Translations under genes and position numbers: made by a program
Notes under the pieces: generated by a model
Seen by the model: the letters and a program-made list of their open reading frames with translations, nothing else
Told to the model about the DNA's origin: nothing
Database searches by the model: none
Shown: positions 1 to 11,204 of the stretch, in pieces
How positions within the stretch are numbered: the first letter of the stretch is position 1
How the letters are laid out: each line of letters opens with the position of its first letter
Source of the DNA: Acanthopleura granulata
Taxonomy: Eukaryota; Mollusca; Polyplacophora; Chitonida; Chitonidae
Length of the DNA: 64,000 nt
Assembly (NCBI GenBank): GCA_016165875.1
Contig: JABBOT010000002.1
Span: 23,388,265-23,452,264, forward strand
Reading direction: 5' to 3'

Positions 1-1365
1 ATGGACGTCATCTAGCATTAGATTCCTTCTTTCAACCTTGGTGCGATATGTATATCTGGCTTTACATTTGTGTTTATTCACAAACTCAATGCACCCTTTA
101 TGGGACATTGCCCTATTGTACTGTAAAGAAATGGAAGACTCATGTCTTACACTTGTAAGCCTTTCACCAAGTCTACGGCATCAGATTTCTACTCGAAAGT
201 TCCATACGGAATTCTTATGATCAGTAGTTTGTTTCTCTCAACGTTTTTAATTGGAAGCTATAGAAAATAATTTAATACTCGGATAAGCATATTTACCCTG
301 CAGCCTTTAAGACCATGTTCCTTCCACCAACAGGATGCACAAATCTCTATGTGTCAAGTGGGGAGATTGTGTTTTCTCCAACCCGTTACATTGACGGCCA
401 TTGTATAAATGAATACCTCCGGAGTCCGTTTTACGAAGAGGGTGTAGCGTTTCGCCAAACGTGACTACCATGGCGATATGTGCTGTCATGACAATTACGT
501 TTGACAGAACTTACACCTTGTTTGTAAATCGGATTCCTTAAAGTATGGCATAAAGCAACACTCAATCAATGACACTATGTTGGCCTATAAAAGAAGTGAA
601 GGTCATTTTCTTCAAATATTAAAATGGTTAAACTTTCCCAAGTTTTATTGCCAAAGGGGCAGGGCAGTAGACCTCACTGGAGAGACGCATTCTTGGAGAC
701 ACAAATTGATGGGTGAATCTACTAGTAAGCCTCATTTATCTAGCAGATGACTAGTTTCCTTCCTCGCTCAAAACTACGCATTTGAGAATTATACAAGGCT
801 GAAAAGGTGATTTAACTGTCAAGGCGGTCATTCTGAAAGGAGATGAACGCTTGTTTACATGAGGTGGTTCGATTTTGTTTGTCAAGACTGTGTCCTTAAC
901 GGTGGCTGTCTGGCTCTTGGGACTGTGTAATCAGGTAATCTTACAGTTAGCAGAGCGTCACGTAGGGCCAACATCTGCTTTCCATCCGAAACATCAAGTG
1001 TAGAATGCTGAGACACACTGCGTTAGCTTTCATCCCAAAAGCAACATTTCTAACATGATAAGACGATGTAAAATATGTGAATACGACCTCCAGATATTTT
1101 CCCAGTAGCATTGCAGTGAAATGCAGCTAACAGCCAGCGTGTATCGAGCTGAGTGTTGTTACCATGTATACATATGACGCCGAATTCACAATGCTATATC
1201 TGCCTGAGGTCAAGAATTTTTGAGATAGACATTACTTTTAGGCAATAGAACTTAGGCAATATTGACCGCCTTATAAATGTCTGAAGCAAATCTCTTACAT
1301 TTCAACTCGCAACACCAAAACTAAATATTTTGACGAGGTTTCAAGTTTTTTTTCATTTAGAAATA
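1..1365. other. Non-coding stretch, nothing recognised
   Basis: Only short open frames (about 60 codons or less) occur on either strand, with ordinary AT-rich composition. I see no splice-flanked exon candidate, tandem repeat or mobile-element motif here. Confidence 0.6.
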
Positions 1366-1453
1366 TTTTTTGTTTTTTCATTAGTGTTTTTACGTCGCAA
1401 TCAAGAATATTTCACTTATGCGACGGCGGCCAGTATTGTGATAGGATGAAACC
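1366..1453 (-). mobile_element. SINE fragment, 3' end only
   Basis: Read on the plus strand this starts in a T-rich stretch and continues with the block typical of the SINE family in this window (TTTTACGTCGCAATCAAG, then TTTCACTTATGCGACGGCGG, then CCAGTATTGTG). In the better copies near 10.9 kb and 23.3 kb the tRNA-like head lies at the right end and the A/T tail at the left, so this insert runs on the minus strand. Similarity stops soon after GGATGAAACC. The tRNA head and most of the body are therefore missing, as expected for a 5'-truncated or decayed copy. Confidence 0.8.
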
Positions 1454-2969
1454 TTCCAGAAATATGTTTGTTGATTTCACATCCCTGATGTCACTGGAAC
1501 TGATACTCGGTTTGTTTTCTTGACTACTGTGATGAAATTACCACGTGATGTGGACGTTAGTATTTATGTCATGTGGAATATATGATATATTCACCATGCT
1601 TACTGACAGATAGATGTTACTATCCGGGTTAGTCAAAATGGTAATGTGATTAAATCTTATTTAATCCCACCGAGATCAATGTAAACGTGTTGTGTAACGC
1701 TCATAGGGAATAGCTGATAAGAATACACACACGTGGCACATGAACACCAAATCCATAATTATCATTTGATAACCACTTAACGCAGTCTTTCGGAAATGCA
1801 TTTCCTGAAAACGTCTGCGTCAGATTAAAATTTTTAATTGAGCTCTGTGCGTTGTAAGAGTTTTTCTGTGTGGGTGTGCCTGAAAGGACATCAGGAGAGC
1901 GACTTTTATCTACCCACCCTGCGGCCCGACTAGTGCGACGGCCCTAGATCCGGCAAATGCACACCCCTTCGTTGTACTAGCTGATGGGCTAACATCGGCA
2001 AAAATGATATTTTGTCAATAATGCCACAAATACTTCCGTTGAGAGGAAATAACAGAAGAGAAATACAAAAAATATCGGTGGACTTAGCCCACTCCTGGAG
2101 GCTGCTCGGTGGGGTGAATATTTCAGCACATTATTAATGATTAATATGGCCACACTGTTATACTACTGGTAGACGTGACAAGAGTGTACAGACCGACGGG
2201 ATAAAAACTCAGCAGTCGTCAGATTCTTTTTGGTATCGGAAGAGGTTTTAAATATCTGGCATTTCGAAATCATTTCTAATATTTAATGACCAAAGTCTGT
2301 GAATGTGAGAGAGGACATAAGTAGGAGGTAAGGAAGTCGCTGTTCATATGCCAGACTTATGCGTCATTGATGGCATTGCTCATCTCTACTCTCTGATATA
2401 TCAGTTCTGTGAATTTGGAGTGCGTTGGTCTGTACGCACAGACGTCATGCGGACGATGGCCTAGGGGGCGAGGGTGTTCTGCAGCAAGTAATGGTCTTAT
2501 GACTTTTGTTTTTCTAAAGAAACAATCATCTTTAGTAGTAATGAAATAGTCTAAAAGAAAAAATTACCAAAGAAAATCGTGCACGAATAAAATCCGAGTG
2601 CTACATGCACGGCTTAGAATTACCTGCATGCAATACCTGCTTATTTCACGGCCTATGATTTCCATAAAGGCGAAGATAATTATAATGATATGCAAAAGTC
2701 TTGAAAGCCAATATGACTCAAACGTGCTCGTCTATCCAGTGGCATGAAATCCTTGTACTGGTGTTAAAGGAATTCCCAAATATAGTTGGCTAATCAGTGC
2801 AGCTTCTTGTTATTCTAGTAACCCCAAATAGATGTCTCTGTGCTATCATATGAGCAGGTGTTCTTGCGCTTCATCTCCTTTCATTGTCCGACACGTGACG
2901 AACTTTATAGTGCTGCTGTAATATCGAAAAACAGAGTCTAAACATAGCACAATTAAACTGACATAGTAA
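1454..2969. other. Non-coding stretch, nothing recognised
   Basis: About 1.5 kb with frequent stops in all frames. I found no repeat partner elsewhere in the window and no element motif. Confidence 0.55.
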
Positions 2970-3660
2970 TCCAACACCAGGGGTTTCACTGGCAAGGTTT
3001 CAGTATATCACAATTTCATTGAGGATGCCTTCTCACTCCATATTTTCGCGGGAACTGTCTTTATGTGGAATCATTTCACAAACAAGGTTTTCACTATTAA
3101 GGATGTCTTCGCAAACCCTGTTTCCAGGGAAACCCTCGTTATGAGGAATGATTTAACAAACAAAGCCTTCGTGTACTACAATATCACGGAAGCCTTTGCA
3201 TACTGTGTTTTCATGGGAACGGTCTTTATGCGGAATAACAATGCACCAGCAAGGTCATCATGCAGCATGGTCTCATAGAGGATGGTTTCACTCGATGGGA
3301 TTTCAGATAAACAGTTGTCACTTGCCATGATTTTCACGTGATAACCGAGGCCTTAGTCTGTCCACATTTTCACCGACACAATGTTCGCACACTGCAGGCT
3401 TTCACCGAAATGGCGATCATTCGCCAGAAGTTTGTGAAATATATAACGAATAACCTTTGCACATATGAAAGTTTTGTGGCTTGTTTACCGGAACAAGCTA
3501 TTCCAGTACCAGGCTTTTCAAAAACAATCTGTGCAAGTAACACGCTTTTAGCAGCAAGGATTTCCTTCCCTATGTATCATTGTTTCATTAACAAGGTCGG
3601 TAAGCAACAAAAGTTCACAAACAAGGCCTTCAAGAGGCATGGTTTCTGGGTCCTCTCTCA
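2970..3660. repeat. Decayed tandem array, unit about 77-88 bp
   Basis: The phrase GGGAAC-GTCTTTATG-GG recurs at about 3050, 3127 (diverged) and 3215. After the first two occurrences comes a block like ATTTCACAAACAAGG (about 3074 and 3151), followed by a TTC-rich stretch with GAGGATG/GGAAGCC-type text. A further related block, TTCACAAACAAGGCCTTCA, lies at about 3614. The spacings of 77-78 and about 87 bp indicate an old tandem array whose units have diverged. The plus strand is open from 2970 to 3278 with repeat-like peptides (HFTNKVF, DLTNKAF; GTVFMWN, GTVFMRN), and a second open stretch runs 3338-3691 in another frame. Unit lengths near multiples of three could produce this by chance. I recognise no protein family and do not call a gene. 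Confidence 0.6.
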
Positions 3661-3727
3661 GATTGCTAGCTACCACAATCCTGATGTTTAGACAACATGC
3701 TTTCAGGAACATTTGCTGGGGAATTCT

Positions 3728-3885
3728 GTTTTGGACAGATCATGATCTGCACTTTGTGAGACTGTTCCGGAATCTAGGCGGCGAAACAGACATTCTAATA
3801 CCAGCCGTTAACCAATAAGGACGTTCTGGGACAATAACGGGAGGACCAATTTTTAAAGTAACGTTGAACATAAATCATCAAACTT
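3728..3885 (+). repeat. Interspersed repeat D, copy 1
   Basis: This segment resembles 62390-62563 in the same orientation, 58 kb away. Shared anchors include TTGGACAG near the left end, the block CGAAAC-GACATTCT-ATACCAGCCGT, and ATAAATCATCAAACT versus ACGAATCAATAAACT at the right. Identity is about 70-75% by eye. No coding motif is visible. It is probably a fragment of an old transposable element of unknown class. Confidence 0.55.
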
Positions 3886-5892
3886 GAAAACTAAGAAATA
3901 TATATACAATAGTATATAACATATATATATATATATAGTTTTGACATTTAATTTCAGATTTTATTTTTAGATTTTTGATGTTGCTGTTGGTAGGACAAAA
4001 GTATTTCAAATAAATCTTCCCGGACTGTGAACAATTCAGCATACTGAAGTTTTAATTTTTTTCATAACTCGCCTTGAGGAATCAGTCACACTTCATTCCA
4101 GCGTCTTACGTCGCCAAGAGATTAACGTACATGTGCGACATTAGATCACGCAAGGAAACTTGATGTATTGGATGAATCGGAACAGTCACACATTATCTAG
4201 TGTTCCTGCACAGTTGGTCCATCATCTTCACGTGACATTTGCCTGCTCTCTGTCTTGCTCGGTTACTCGCTTGAGTAACAGGTTTCAACGCCACAGGAAG
4301 AGAATAAAGATAAACTACGCACCACAGGTTCAGTCGGCAAATCTTGTCTGATACCATCTTACCTATAAACGGTCGGCGAAATTTATGATGTGGATTTAGT
4401 GGGTCTTCACGTCCAAGAAGCCAAGGCAAATCCGAGTAGGCGCTATTTATAAAACTTTTATGTTCAGATAACTAGGTTTCCAAGCTGTGTTGTTGCTCTT
4501 CCTATACACACGTCATGCTCCATCGAAATGTGACGCCACTAGATTATTACATGTATGTGTAAAGTTACCTGAGCACTCAGAACTGTGACGTCTCGTAGGC
4601 ACGAGTGCTTTCAGGTCCGATGGCAATTATAATTGTGAAACCAAACAAGCTCAGTCAGAGGTAACAGGTTTGAAAACTGTACAGAACTTAATTTGACCTT
4701 TCTGACAAGTTAATTCAGCATTTCCCCATAACCACGAAGAAAACTGTTCATAATGTTCTATATTCCAAGGTGGAGTATTGAATCATGAATCGCGAAAGCG
4801 CTGCAGAAATCATCCAACGCTGGCACCCTCTGAGCAGTATATAATTACTGGGGTTAATGAAAAGTTGGAAGATAACAATCGCCGTGAACAAATGCAGCTC
4901 AAGGAGTGGAAATGTGTAAATCCGAAAATGAAACCATTATAGTAGAGAGAATATAGCTAATCTTGAATCTTGTTAGGGGTGTGTCTAAGGGGTTCTGACA
5001 GCTATCCATTTATGGTAAACCTGTGAGCTTTAACTTGAGAATTCCACACGCCTGCGCGGATGGCATGTTTATTTGCTCGACACGTAATGCATCGCTACAG
5101 GCCTATTTTGCATTTCCTGCCCCAATCGGTAGTTAAATTATAATTTTAGCTGAATGTACAGGGTGCTGATTTATGAACGCGCTACATCGTTGGTGTTTAA
5201 GTACAGGCCGGTGCATGCGTATAGTTGGGATATCTCATCCTCTGTCGATGGTCAGGCCTCAGGATTGGGAATTTCCTCGATTGTGTGCTTACTTAAATAA
5301 TCCAACAAAGTTGTGTACCATGAGAAACAGTATCCCAATTATCATTAAAATTATTGTTCACATTCTACTGATTGTATGAAATATTGGTAGTGATAAGACG
5401 GCAGGAAATTAGATGACTGAATACTCTGTCAATAAGATAAGAAAATCTAGTTACGGAAAGGTTTTCTCAGGTCATCTAGTTCTGACGGTATATTCCAACA
5501 GTTTATTGTGGGACTTTCGCAAAATGATCTCAGTTTTTGGATTGCTCATTAACCGAAACTGAACATTTTGGTGTTCCCTTTAAAATTTACTGAGCTTCCG
5601 TCAGATCATAATAACCAGCTGATTGCATACTAACACCCTGTAAGGGTAACCTTAAACCCTAATTTTAAGAGCAGATTAGTGTTTTTCCTACCTAGGTACA
5701 AGTCTATTAAAATCGTGGTGCTGTGATTTATTGCCCTTGCAGTTCATCTGATCCTTGTTAATCTTGGGAAATATAATCTCTGGAATGAAAGGGGAAAATC
5801 TACGTTCTATGCATACTAAACAGTTAGCAGTTATAACACAAACGGTTGACAAATTTTCTTGGCAGTTGCTCAACAACAAAGCGTCGAGAAAT
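3886..5892. other. Non-coding stretch with a short (AT)n run
   Basis: Apart from a short AT dinucleotide run at 3921-3937, I see no repeat partner, element motif or exon candidate in these 2 kb. Open frames are short and overlap on both strands. Confidence 0.55.
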
Positions 5893-6145
5893 ATCCAGTT
5901 CATTTTCCATGTTACAAGAGAAGAATAGTAGGAAAAGAAAGCGACGAGAAATATCCAGTTCATTCTCCATGTTACAAGAGAAGAGTAGTAGGAGATAATT
6001 CATTCGCCATGACACAAGAGACGAGTACTGGGAAATAGATCTTTCTCCATGATACAAGAGACGAGCAATGGGAGATAGTTCATCCCCATTTTGCAAAAGC
6101 CGAGTAGTGGACGAGTTCATTGTCCATATTGCCAAAGAACGCCGT
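5893..6145. repeat. Tandem repeat, about 42-60 bp unit, about six copies
   Basis: The core TTCATTCTCCATGTTACAAG, followed by AGAAGAGTAGTAGGAGATA, recurs six times from 5899 to about 6145. The two leftmost units are 60 bp apart and almost identical, including a shared GAAATATCCAG lead. Later units are about 40 bp and progressively diverged. Minus-strand open frames across it show the repeat as MNWIFL-type peptides; these are products of the repeat, not evidence of a gene. Confidence 0.8.
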
Positions 6146-7020
6146 TTGTGTTCAGCTTCACATTGAGACGCTGATATAACTAGCTGCACATTGGTAAAAT
6201 ATACATTTTCCTAAAAAAGTCCATAATTTGTACAAGGTAAGTTGCAGGGAATAAATCGGAACCTCAAAAGAGGAGAACATATAAAGCCTTTCATATGCAA
6301 CGAACTATAGTGATACTGCTCTTCCCAACAGACAGAGGATGCCGTATCGCACAGCCCTAGCCACCATGTCACCACATTCCTCTAGTTCAATTCATAATTC
6401 ATATACCAGGCTAATCTTGCATTCAAAGAAAGGTTCCATAATTTGGGCCCAAAAAGCATGACGGGTGAAAACAGAGCAGCGATAACAGCGTGGTAGGTGG
6501 CCTGTGGTAGTCACCTGTAAGGCTTCTTGTCCTTTTTACCACAGATCCGGGTTTTTTGTAAGTGTTCATGTAAATGTTTAAATATTAACAATTTACACAT
6601 TCCTTAGCACATGGCTTAGGCTGAATGAGGTGCAAAAAAAATGCAGCGACCATGTTCGTACAAAGTACCGCGTTCTCACAAGAAGCCATGCGATGGCCAG
6701 GATCAATTGTCTTTTAATCATGTAGTCAGAGAGTAAGCCATCCAAACCCCGTCATCGTTAGCCGTTGTCATGATCGGTCGGCTAATGTACCTGTCCATGG
6801 AGCCCATGATTGTTCTCCAAAGGCACACATGGCGATTACATCAGAAATGCAAAAGTCATTTATCACGAAAGGTGACAATGAATCCAGCACTGATTTAACC
6901 TAAAGAACATATTTACAAGGAGTAGCTGTCATGTGAGATGAAATGCTCTTCAGTAGGACATTTTCTCTGGCGGATAAATGCTAACAAAGAAGAAGGCTTA
7001 GTAGGACTGAAGGAAAAAAA
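6146..7020. other. Non-coding stretch, nothing recognised
   Basis: The sequence between the two minisatellites has no long open frame and no repeat partner that I could find. Confidence 0.55.
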
Positions 7021-7349
7021 CGCGATGAAAAACCTCCATAACACCAGTATCAGGTAAGAAAAAAAAACGCGATGAAAAACGTCCATAACACCAGTATCAG
7101 GTAAGAAAAAAAAAACGCGATGAAAAACGTCCATAACACCAGTATCAGGTAAGAAAAAAAACGCGATGAAAAACGTCCATAACACCAGTATCAGGTAAGA
7201 AAAAAAAACGCGATGAAAAACGTCCATAACACCAGTATCAGGTAAGAAAAAAAACGCGATGAAAAACGTCCATAACACCAGTATCAGGTAAGAAAAAAAA
7301 ACGCGATGAAAAACGTCCATAACACCAGTATCAGGTAAGAAAAAAAAAC
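7021..7349. repeat. Minisatellite, 46-48 bp unit, seven copies
   Basis: Units begin with CGCGATGAAAAAC at 7021, 7068, 7116, 7162, 7209, 7255 and 7302. Each continues with GTCCATAACACCAGTATCAG, then GTAAGA and a run of A. Units differ almost only in the length of the A run (about 8-10). The first unit also has CCTCC in place of CGTCC. Such homogeneity implies recent expansion or ongoing homogenisation. Each unit contains CAGGTAAGA, a perfect plus-strand splice-donor consensus, seven times in a row. The 135-codon minus-strand open frame over the array is simply the translated repeat. Confidence 0.95.
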
Positions 7350-9976
7350 AACGAAACAGCCCAACTGTCCTGCAGTAGAGTTTAATTGCAGCTCAGAATA
7401 TGCTGAATATGCAACAGAATATGGATCACGTTTTACTAATCAAATATATCTGATATGATAAAAAGTTGTGGATGAGATAAAAACGGACAGCTATCTCTGA
7501 TCAGAAATTTACAAAAGTCTCCCATGCTATGGCGTCAGGTCTTCTTAGTAATTACATGTTATTACATTTTAGCCTCTCTTACTGCACACAACCGACTCAA
7601 TATGAAACTTCTATGCCTTCCTCTGTTCACATCTGTTGCTTTATTTGAGGTTAAAGTAGCTTAATCTATGTTCGTCTGACGGAAATGCAATCGACTGTTC
7701 CCACATCTTCAAACTACTTCTCACCACCCCATCAACTATCCAAATTATGTTTCAGAATATAGATAGAATTTAAACTAGTTGAAATTTTCCTGTTTACGGT
7801 TACCCAGACTCTCAATTTTGGTGGAAAAGCAATTATAGACACTCAGTTAGACTAATCGATACCCTTTTATGATATGTTACTTGTCTCTTGTAATTGCATT
7901 ATTATGTCTTTCTCACAAAATTTCACTGTGTGTATATAGTAATGATTGCTGGTTTGATTGCGTGATCGTCCATCTGTGTTAGAAAACTTCCAGACAAACT
8001 TTTCGATAATTTCGTTAACCGTGTCGATTTCTAAGGGATTTCCCTTTTATGGCGTTAAAAGGCATTTTGTAACCATCTGTCAGTCCAGTGCTGGTATTCG
8101 AAGTGGAACAACATATTTATGTATATATATTTGTACCCAAGGTATTGTTTTATTGCCATATGTATTTATGTATCGTTTCTGTATGTGCTGGTAATTAGCA
8201 GAAATGTATTAAAATCATTTCCATTCACCTTTAAAGTGAGCCAACTGGTGTTGTTGTAATTATTTCACTAATTACTAAACAATTTATCTCCATTATTTAT
8301 CTGATTAACAATTGATTAACAGCTTGCATTTAAGGCCATTTATAATTAATATTATAAATTATTTTGAGGGAATATTATCCCTCCAAATGAAATGATTTAT
8401 GTAAGTGTACTAAATGAATTGGTTATAAAAGTATAAAAGATATTAAAAGCAAGCGATGTTTTTAACTTTATCAATGATGCAATTTATTTGTTTCTCAGAA
8501 GATTTATGCTAAAGTTAATAGGTGTACAGGGAGAAAAATAGTAGAGCCCAGTGGGGAGCAGATCATCTCAGTAAATATGTTACCATCCTTGGGAAGTAAC
8601 TATGTAGCTTCTTGGCCACTAATTCAGATCGATTTAACACAAATTGACAGGGATTACTCTCCAAGTCATAACGCTGGATGAAGTAGAAAACACATAGATC
8701 ACATCGTTGCAAGGATTTCACAGTTGACAGTGCAAGCGTACAAAAATGTCTGACAATTGGCTTTAAGTGTGAGAATTAATGGCGTTATTTTAATTCATAC
8801 ACAATTCTACAATCTAAAAGACTACATCATGGCGAATAGAACCTGAGCAGCAGAGACAGTGAGAGATTTGGCAGACGATCAGCAATATTGAACACAATTA
8901 TCATCATGGAACTTGATACGGCTTTTGTACACATGTTGGTCAATGCTTAGAATGTGTTAATTTTAAATATCGGTATTCAATATAATTCACGCACAATGGG
9001 AGAACAATCTTAATATTAATAACACATCTAGCAAAATGAAGACTACAGCGCAAGGAGGAAAACTACAGCAGCAAAGGTAATGAGATTGTTGGGAAGTGGT
9101 CACACGCAACCGGTGAAACTCGGCCTGTTGTCGATTTCCTTGGGTTGGGTATTATTCTAGTGAGTCCTGTAAACGCTGAAATGGCAGTAACTTATATGTC
9201 TCCTAGCACCATGGTGCATTCAGAAATAGATAAGAAAAAGTGCAGTGATGTTGATGGAAGTTTTATGATCATTTGAAAATGGATCCATCAGCGATGCAGT
9301 AACACCGTATGAAATATTTAACCACGTCAGTGCTCTATTCCGAATGTTCATGACATCATGCATTGAAGAGAAATAGCGAACAAGGATTGTTGTATGTCTC
9401 TTACAAGAAAACCTCACAGGAATCATAAGAAATGGGTCTTCCTGAAAGAATCCATGCCTGAAATTCAACAATCGTATATCACTCCTAAACCGTAAAGAAG
9501 CGACACATGTCCATAATCTCAAGCCACGTTTCCAAGATAACGTAAGACACCAGTGCTCAAAGGGATATGTTAGGAAAAATTCCAAACCATTCCAATGCTC
9601 GAAGTCCGACAATAACAATTATAATTAATTATAATGAAAATCTAGATAATTTCAGTCGCGCTTTGTTTGAAACTGTTTATAAAAATGTTATAAACAGGAA
9701 TGGTTATACTCCCCAAAGCAGATCTAGATAGAACTGCGAGAATTATGAAACACATCTCTTTGTCCATATTTGTTAACTAGAGCGTTATACTCCTTACAGA
9801 ATTTTACGAGATCGAAGTGCCTAAATAACGGAGGAATCTTTTAAACCTAATCAGACACTTAAAGGACTTCGATTTAAAGCTAGGGATTGTTTAGGCTGTA
9901 CTTCGGATGGGTACGAGCGGGTATCGATTCCTCTGCGGGTGCTCTTAGTTGATTCGCTTAATACACTCTTGTTTGC
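7350..9976. other. Non-coding stretch, nothing recognised
   Basis: These 2.6 kb are very AT-rich between about 8.2 and 8.5 kb. The longest frame is on the minus strand at 9220-9618. It begins at TTG, not ATG, and matches nothing I know, so I do not call it. Confidence 0.55.
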
Positions 9977-10930
9977 TCTTCCGGTACCAATGCCCGCCTG
10001 TGACTAAATGACTCTGTCTTGAGAATTACGCACCGTTGTTTTGTCTGCTTCGCGTCTCTGATCCCCCACTCCTTCGTGACTCGCTCCACACAGTGATAAC
10101 ATTAATTTCCAAAACCGTTGATTGGCCAGACTGGAAACTTTCAGTGGCTAGTTAGAAGCCCTTATCCTTGTCCTCTACATGAGTTCCACAGCGATATCCC
10201 AAAGGACGGTCTTATCGCCAGTTGAAAGCCCACCTCCGGGAACCTTCACTAGCGACTTTATCTAATCTGAAAACAGATAGGACGGGCGTCTATCAGTCAG
10301 ATGTTAAGCTCATTTGAGCAGGTAGAGTTTCACTGAAGTCAGTTTGTAACAAAAACTGGGACAGGCAGAGATACGAGAGCTGCGGGTAAAGTGGGATAAG
10401 CTTAACTGTTTGAGTCAATTTTCTAACGAGAAACATTTGCCCTTAGCTACGGCTACGTCGGTGTAAATGTCAACATCTGATCTTACGGACGAACCTAGAT
10501 TTCCGATGACATTACATGATTCCAAACGGAGATTTTTTTTTTCATTAAGGATCGCACAAAGCTAGCTGGCCGGAAGGAAGGACAAGCATGCATGGATGGA
10601 TTGGCGAAGTCGACATGGCACTTCTTCGGGTCGTTATGAGATATGTAACCGTGGTTGCGAGCCATTATGTTTAGATTGTGCCCTTGGCAATAATACATAT
10701 ATATATAATTGCACATTCTGGATAATGCTATAAGAATGCTGCAAAAATATATAAAACAGACCGGTATTAACATGGCTTGAGAAAACATATTAGATTTACC
10801 AAATGAGAATTATTTGTAAATAATTTACGAATTTAGCTGCGTATGTGTTTCATAAAGGATCTATGTCACAACACTGAAACAAGTTTCGGTTTCAGAAATT
10901 ATTGCTAAATATTTCTCTTGTTTTAAAATA

Positions 10931-11204
10931 AATTTGACAATTTATATATTTACTTATTTGATTGGTGTTTTACGCCGTACTCAAGAATATTTCACTTATA
11001 CGACGGCGGCCAGCATTATGGTGGGAGGAAACCGGGCACAGCCCGGGGGAAACCCACGACCATCTGCAGGCCGCTGGCAGACCTTCCCACGTACGACCGG
11101 AGAGGAAGACAGCATGAACTGGTTTTGAACTCACAGCGACCGCATTGGTGGGAGGCTTCGGGTCATTGCGCTGCGTTAGCGCGCTAACCGACAATTTGAC
11201 AATT
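10931..11204 (-). mobile_element. Near-complete tRNA-derived SINE with target-site duplication
   Basis: The element occupies 10943-11192 between two copies of AATTTGACAATT (10931-10942 and 11193-11204), a 12 bp target-site duplication. Read on the minus strand it starts within a tRNA-like head (TCGGTTAGCGCGCT). A B-box-like GAGTTCAAAACC follows, then a GC-rich central region with the inverted CCCGGG motif, then the conserved 3' part (GCTGGCCGCCGTCGTATAAG) and an A/T tail with AAAT-like repeats. Compared with the 23.3 kb copy, the first ~20 bases, including most of the A box, are missing. It encodes no protein and would depend on a LINE for movement. Open frames across it on both strands are by-products. 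Confidence 0.9.

Noticed and set aside
5636..5665. Telomere-like TAAGGG/CCCTAA words
   Set aside because: Only isolated words (TAAGGG, CCCTAA) occur, with no (TTAGGG)n array.
6913..7320. 135-codon minus-strand frame with a repeating peptide
   Set aside because: It is the translation of the 47 bp minisatellite. The frame survives only because A-run lengths happen to compensate.
7021..7349. CRISPR-like repeat array
   Set aside because: The units are directly adjacent with no unique spacers, and the genome is eukaryotic. It is a minisatellite.
10495..10788. 97-codon minus-strand frame conserved between 10.5 and 16.1 kb
   Set aside because: The surrounding 2.2 kb is identical in both copies, so conservation says nothing about coding. 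The protein is unrecognised.
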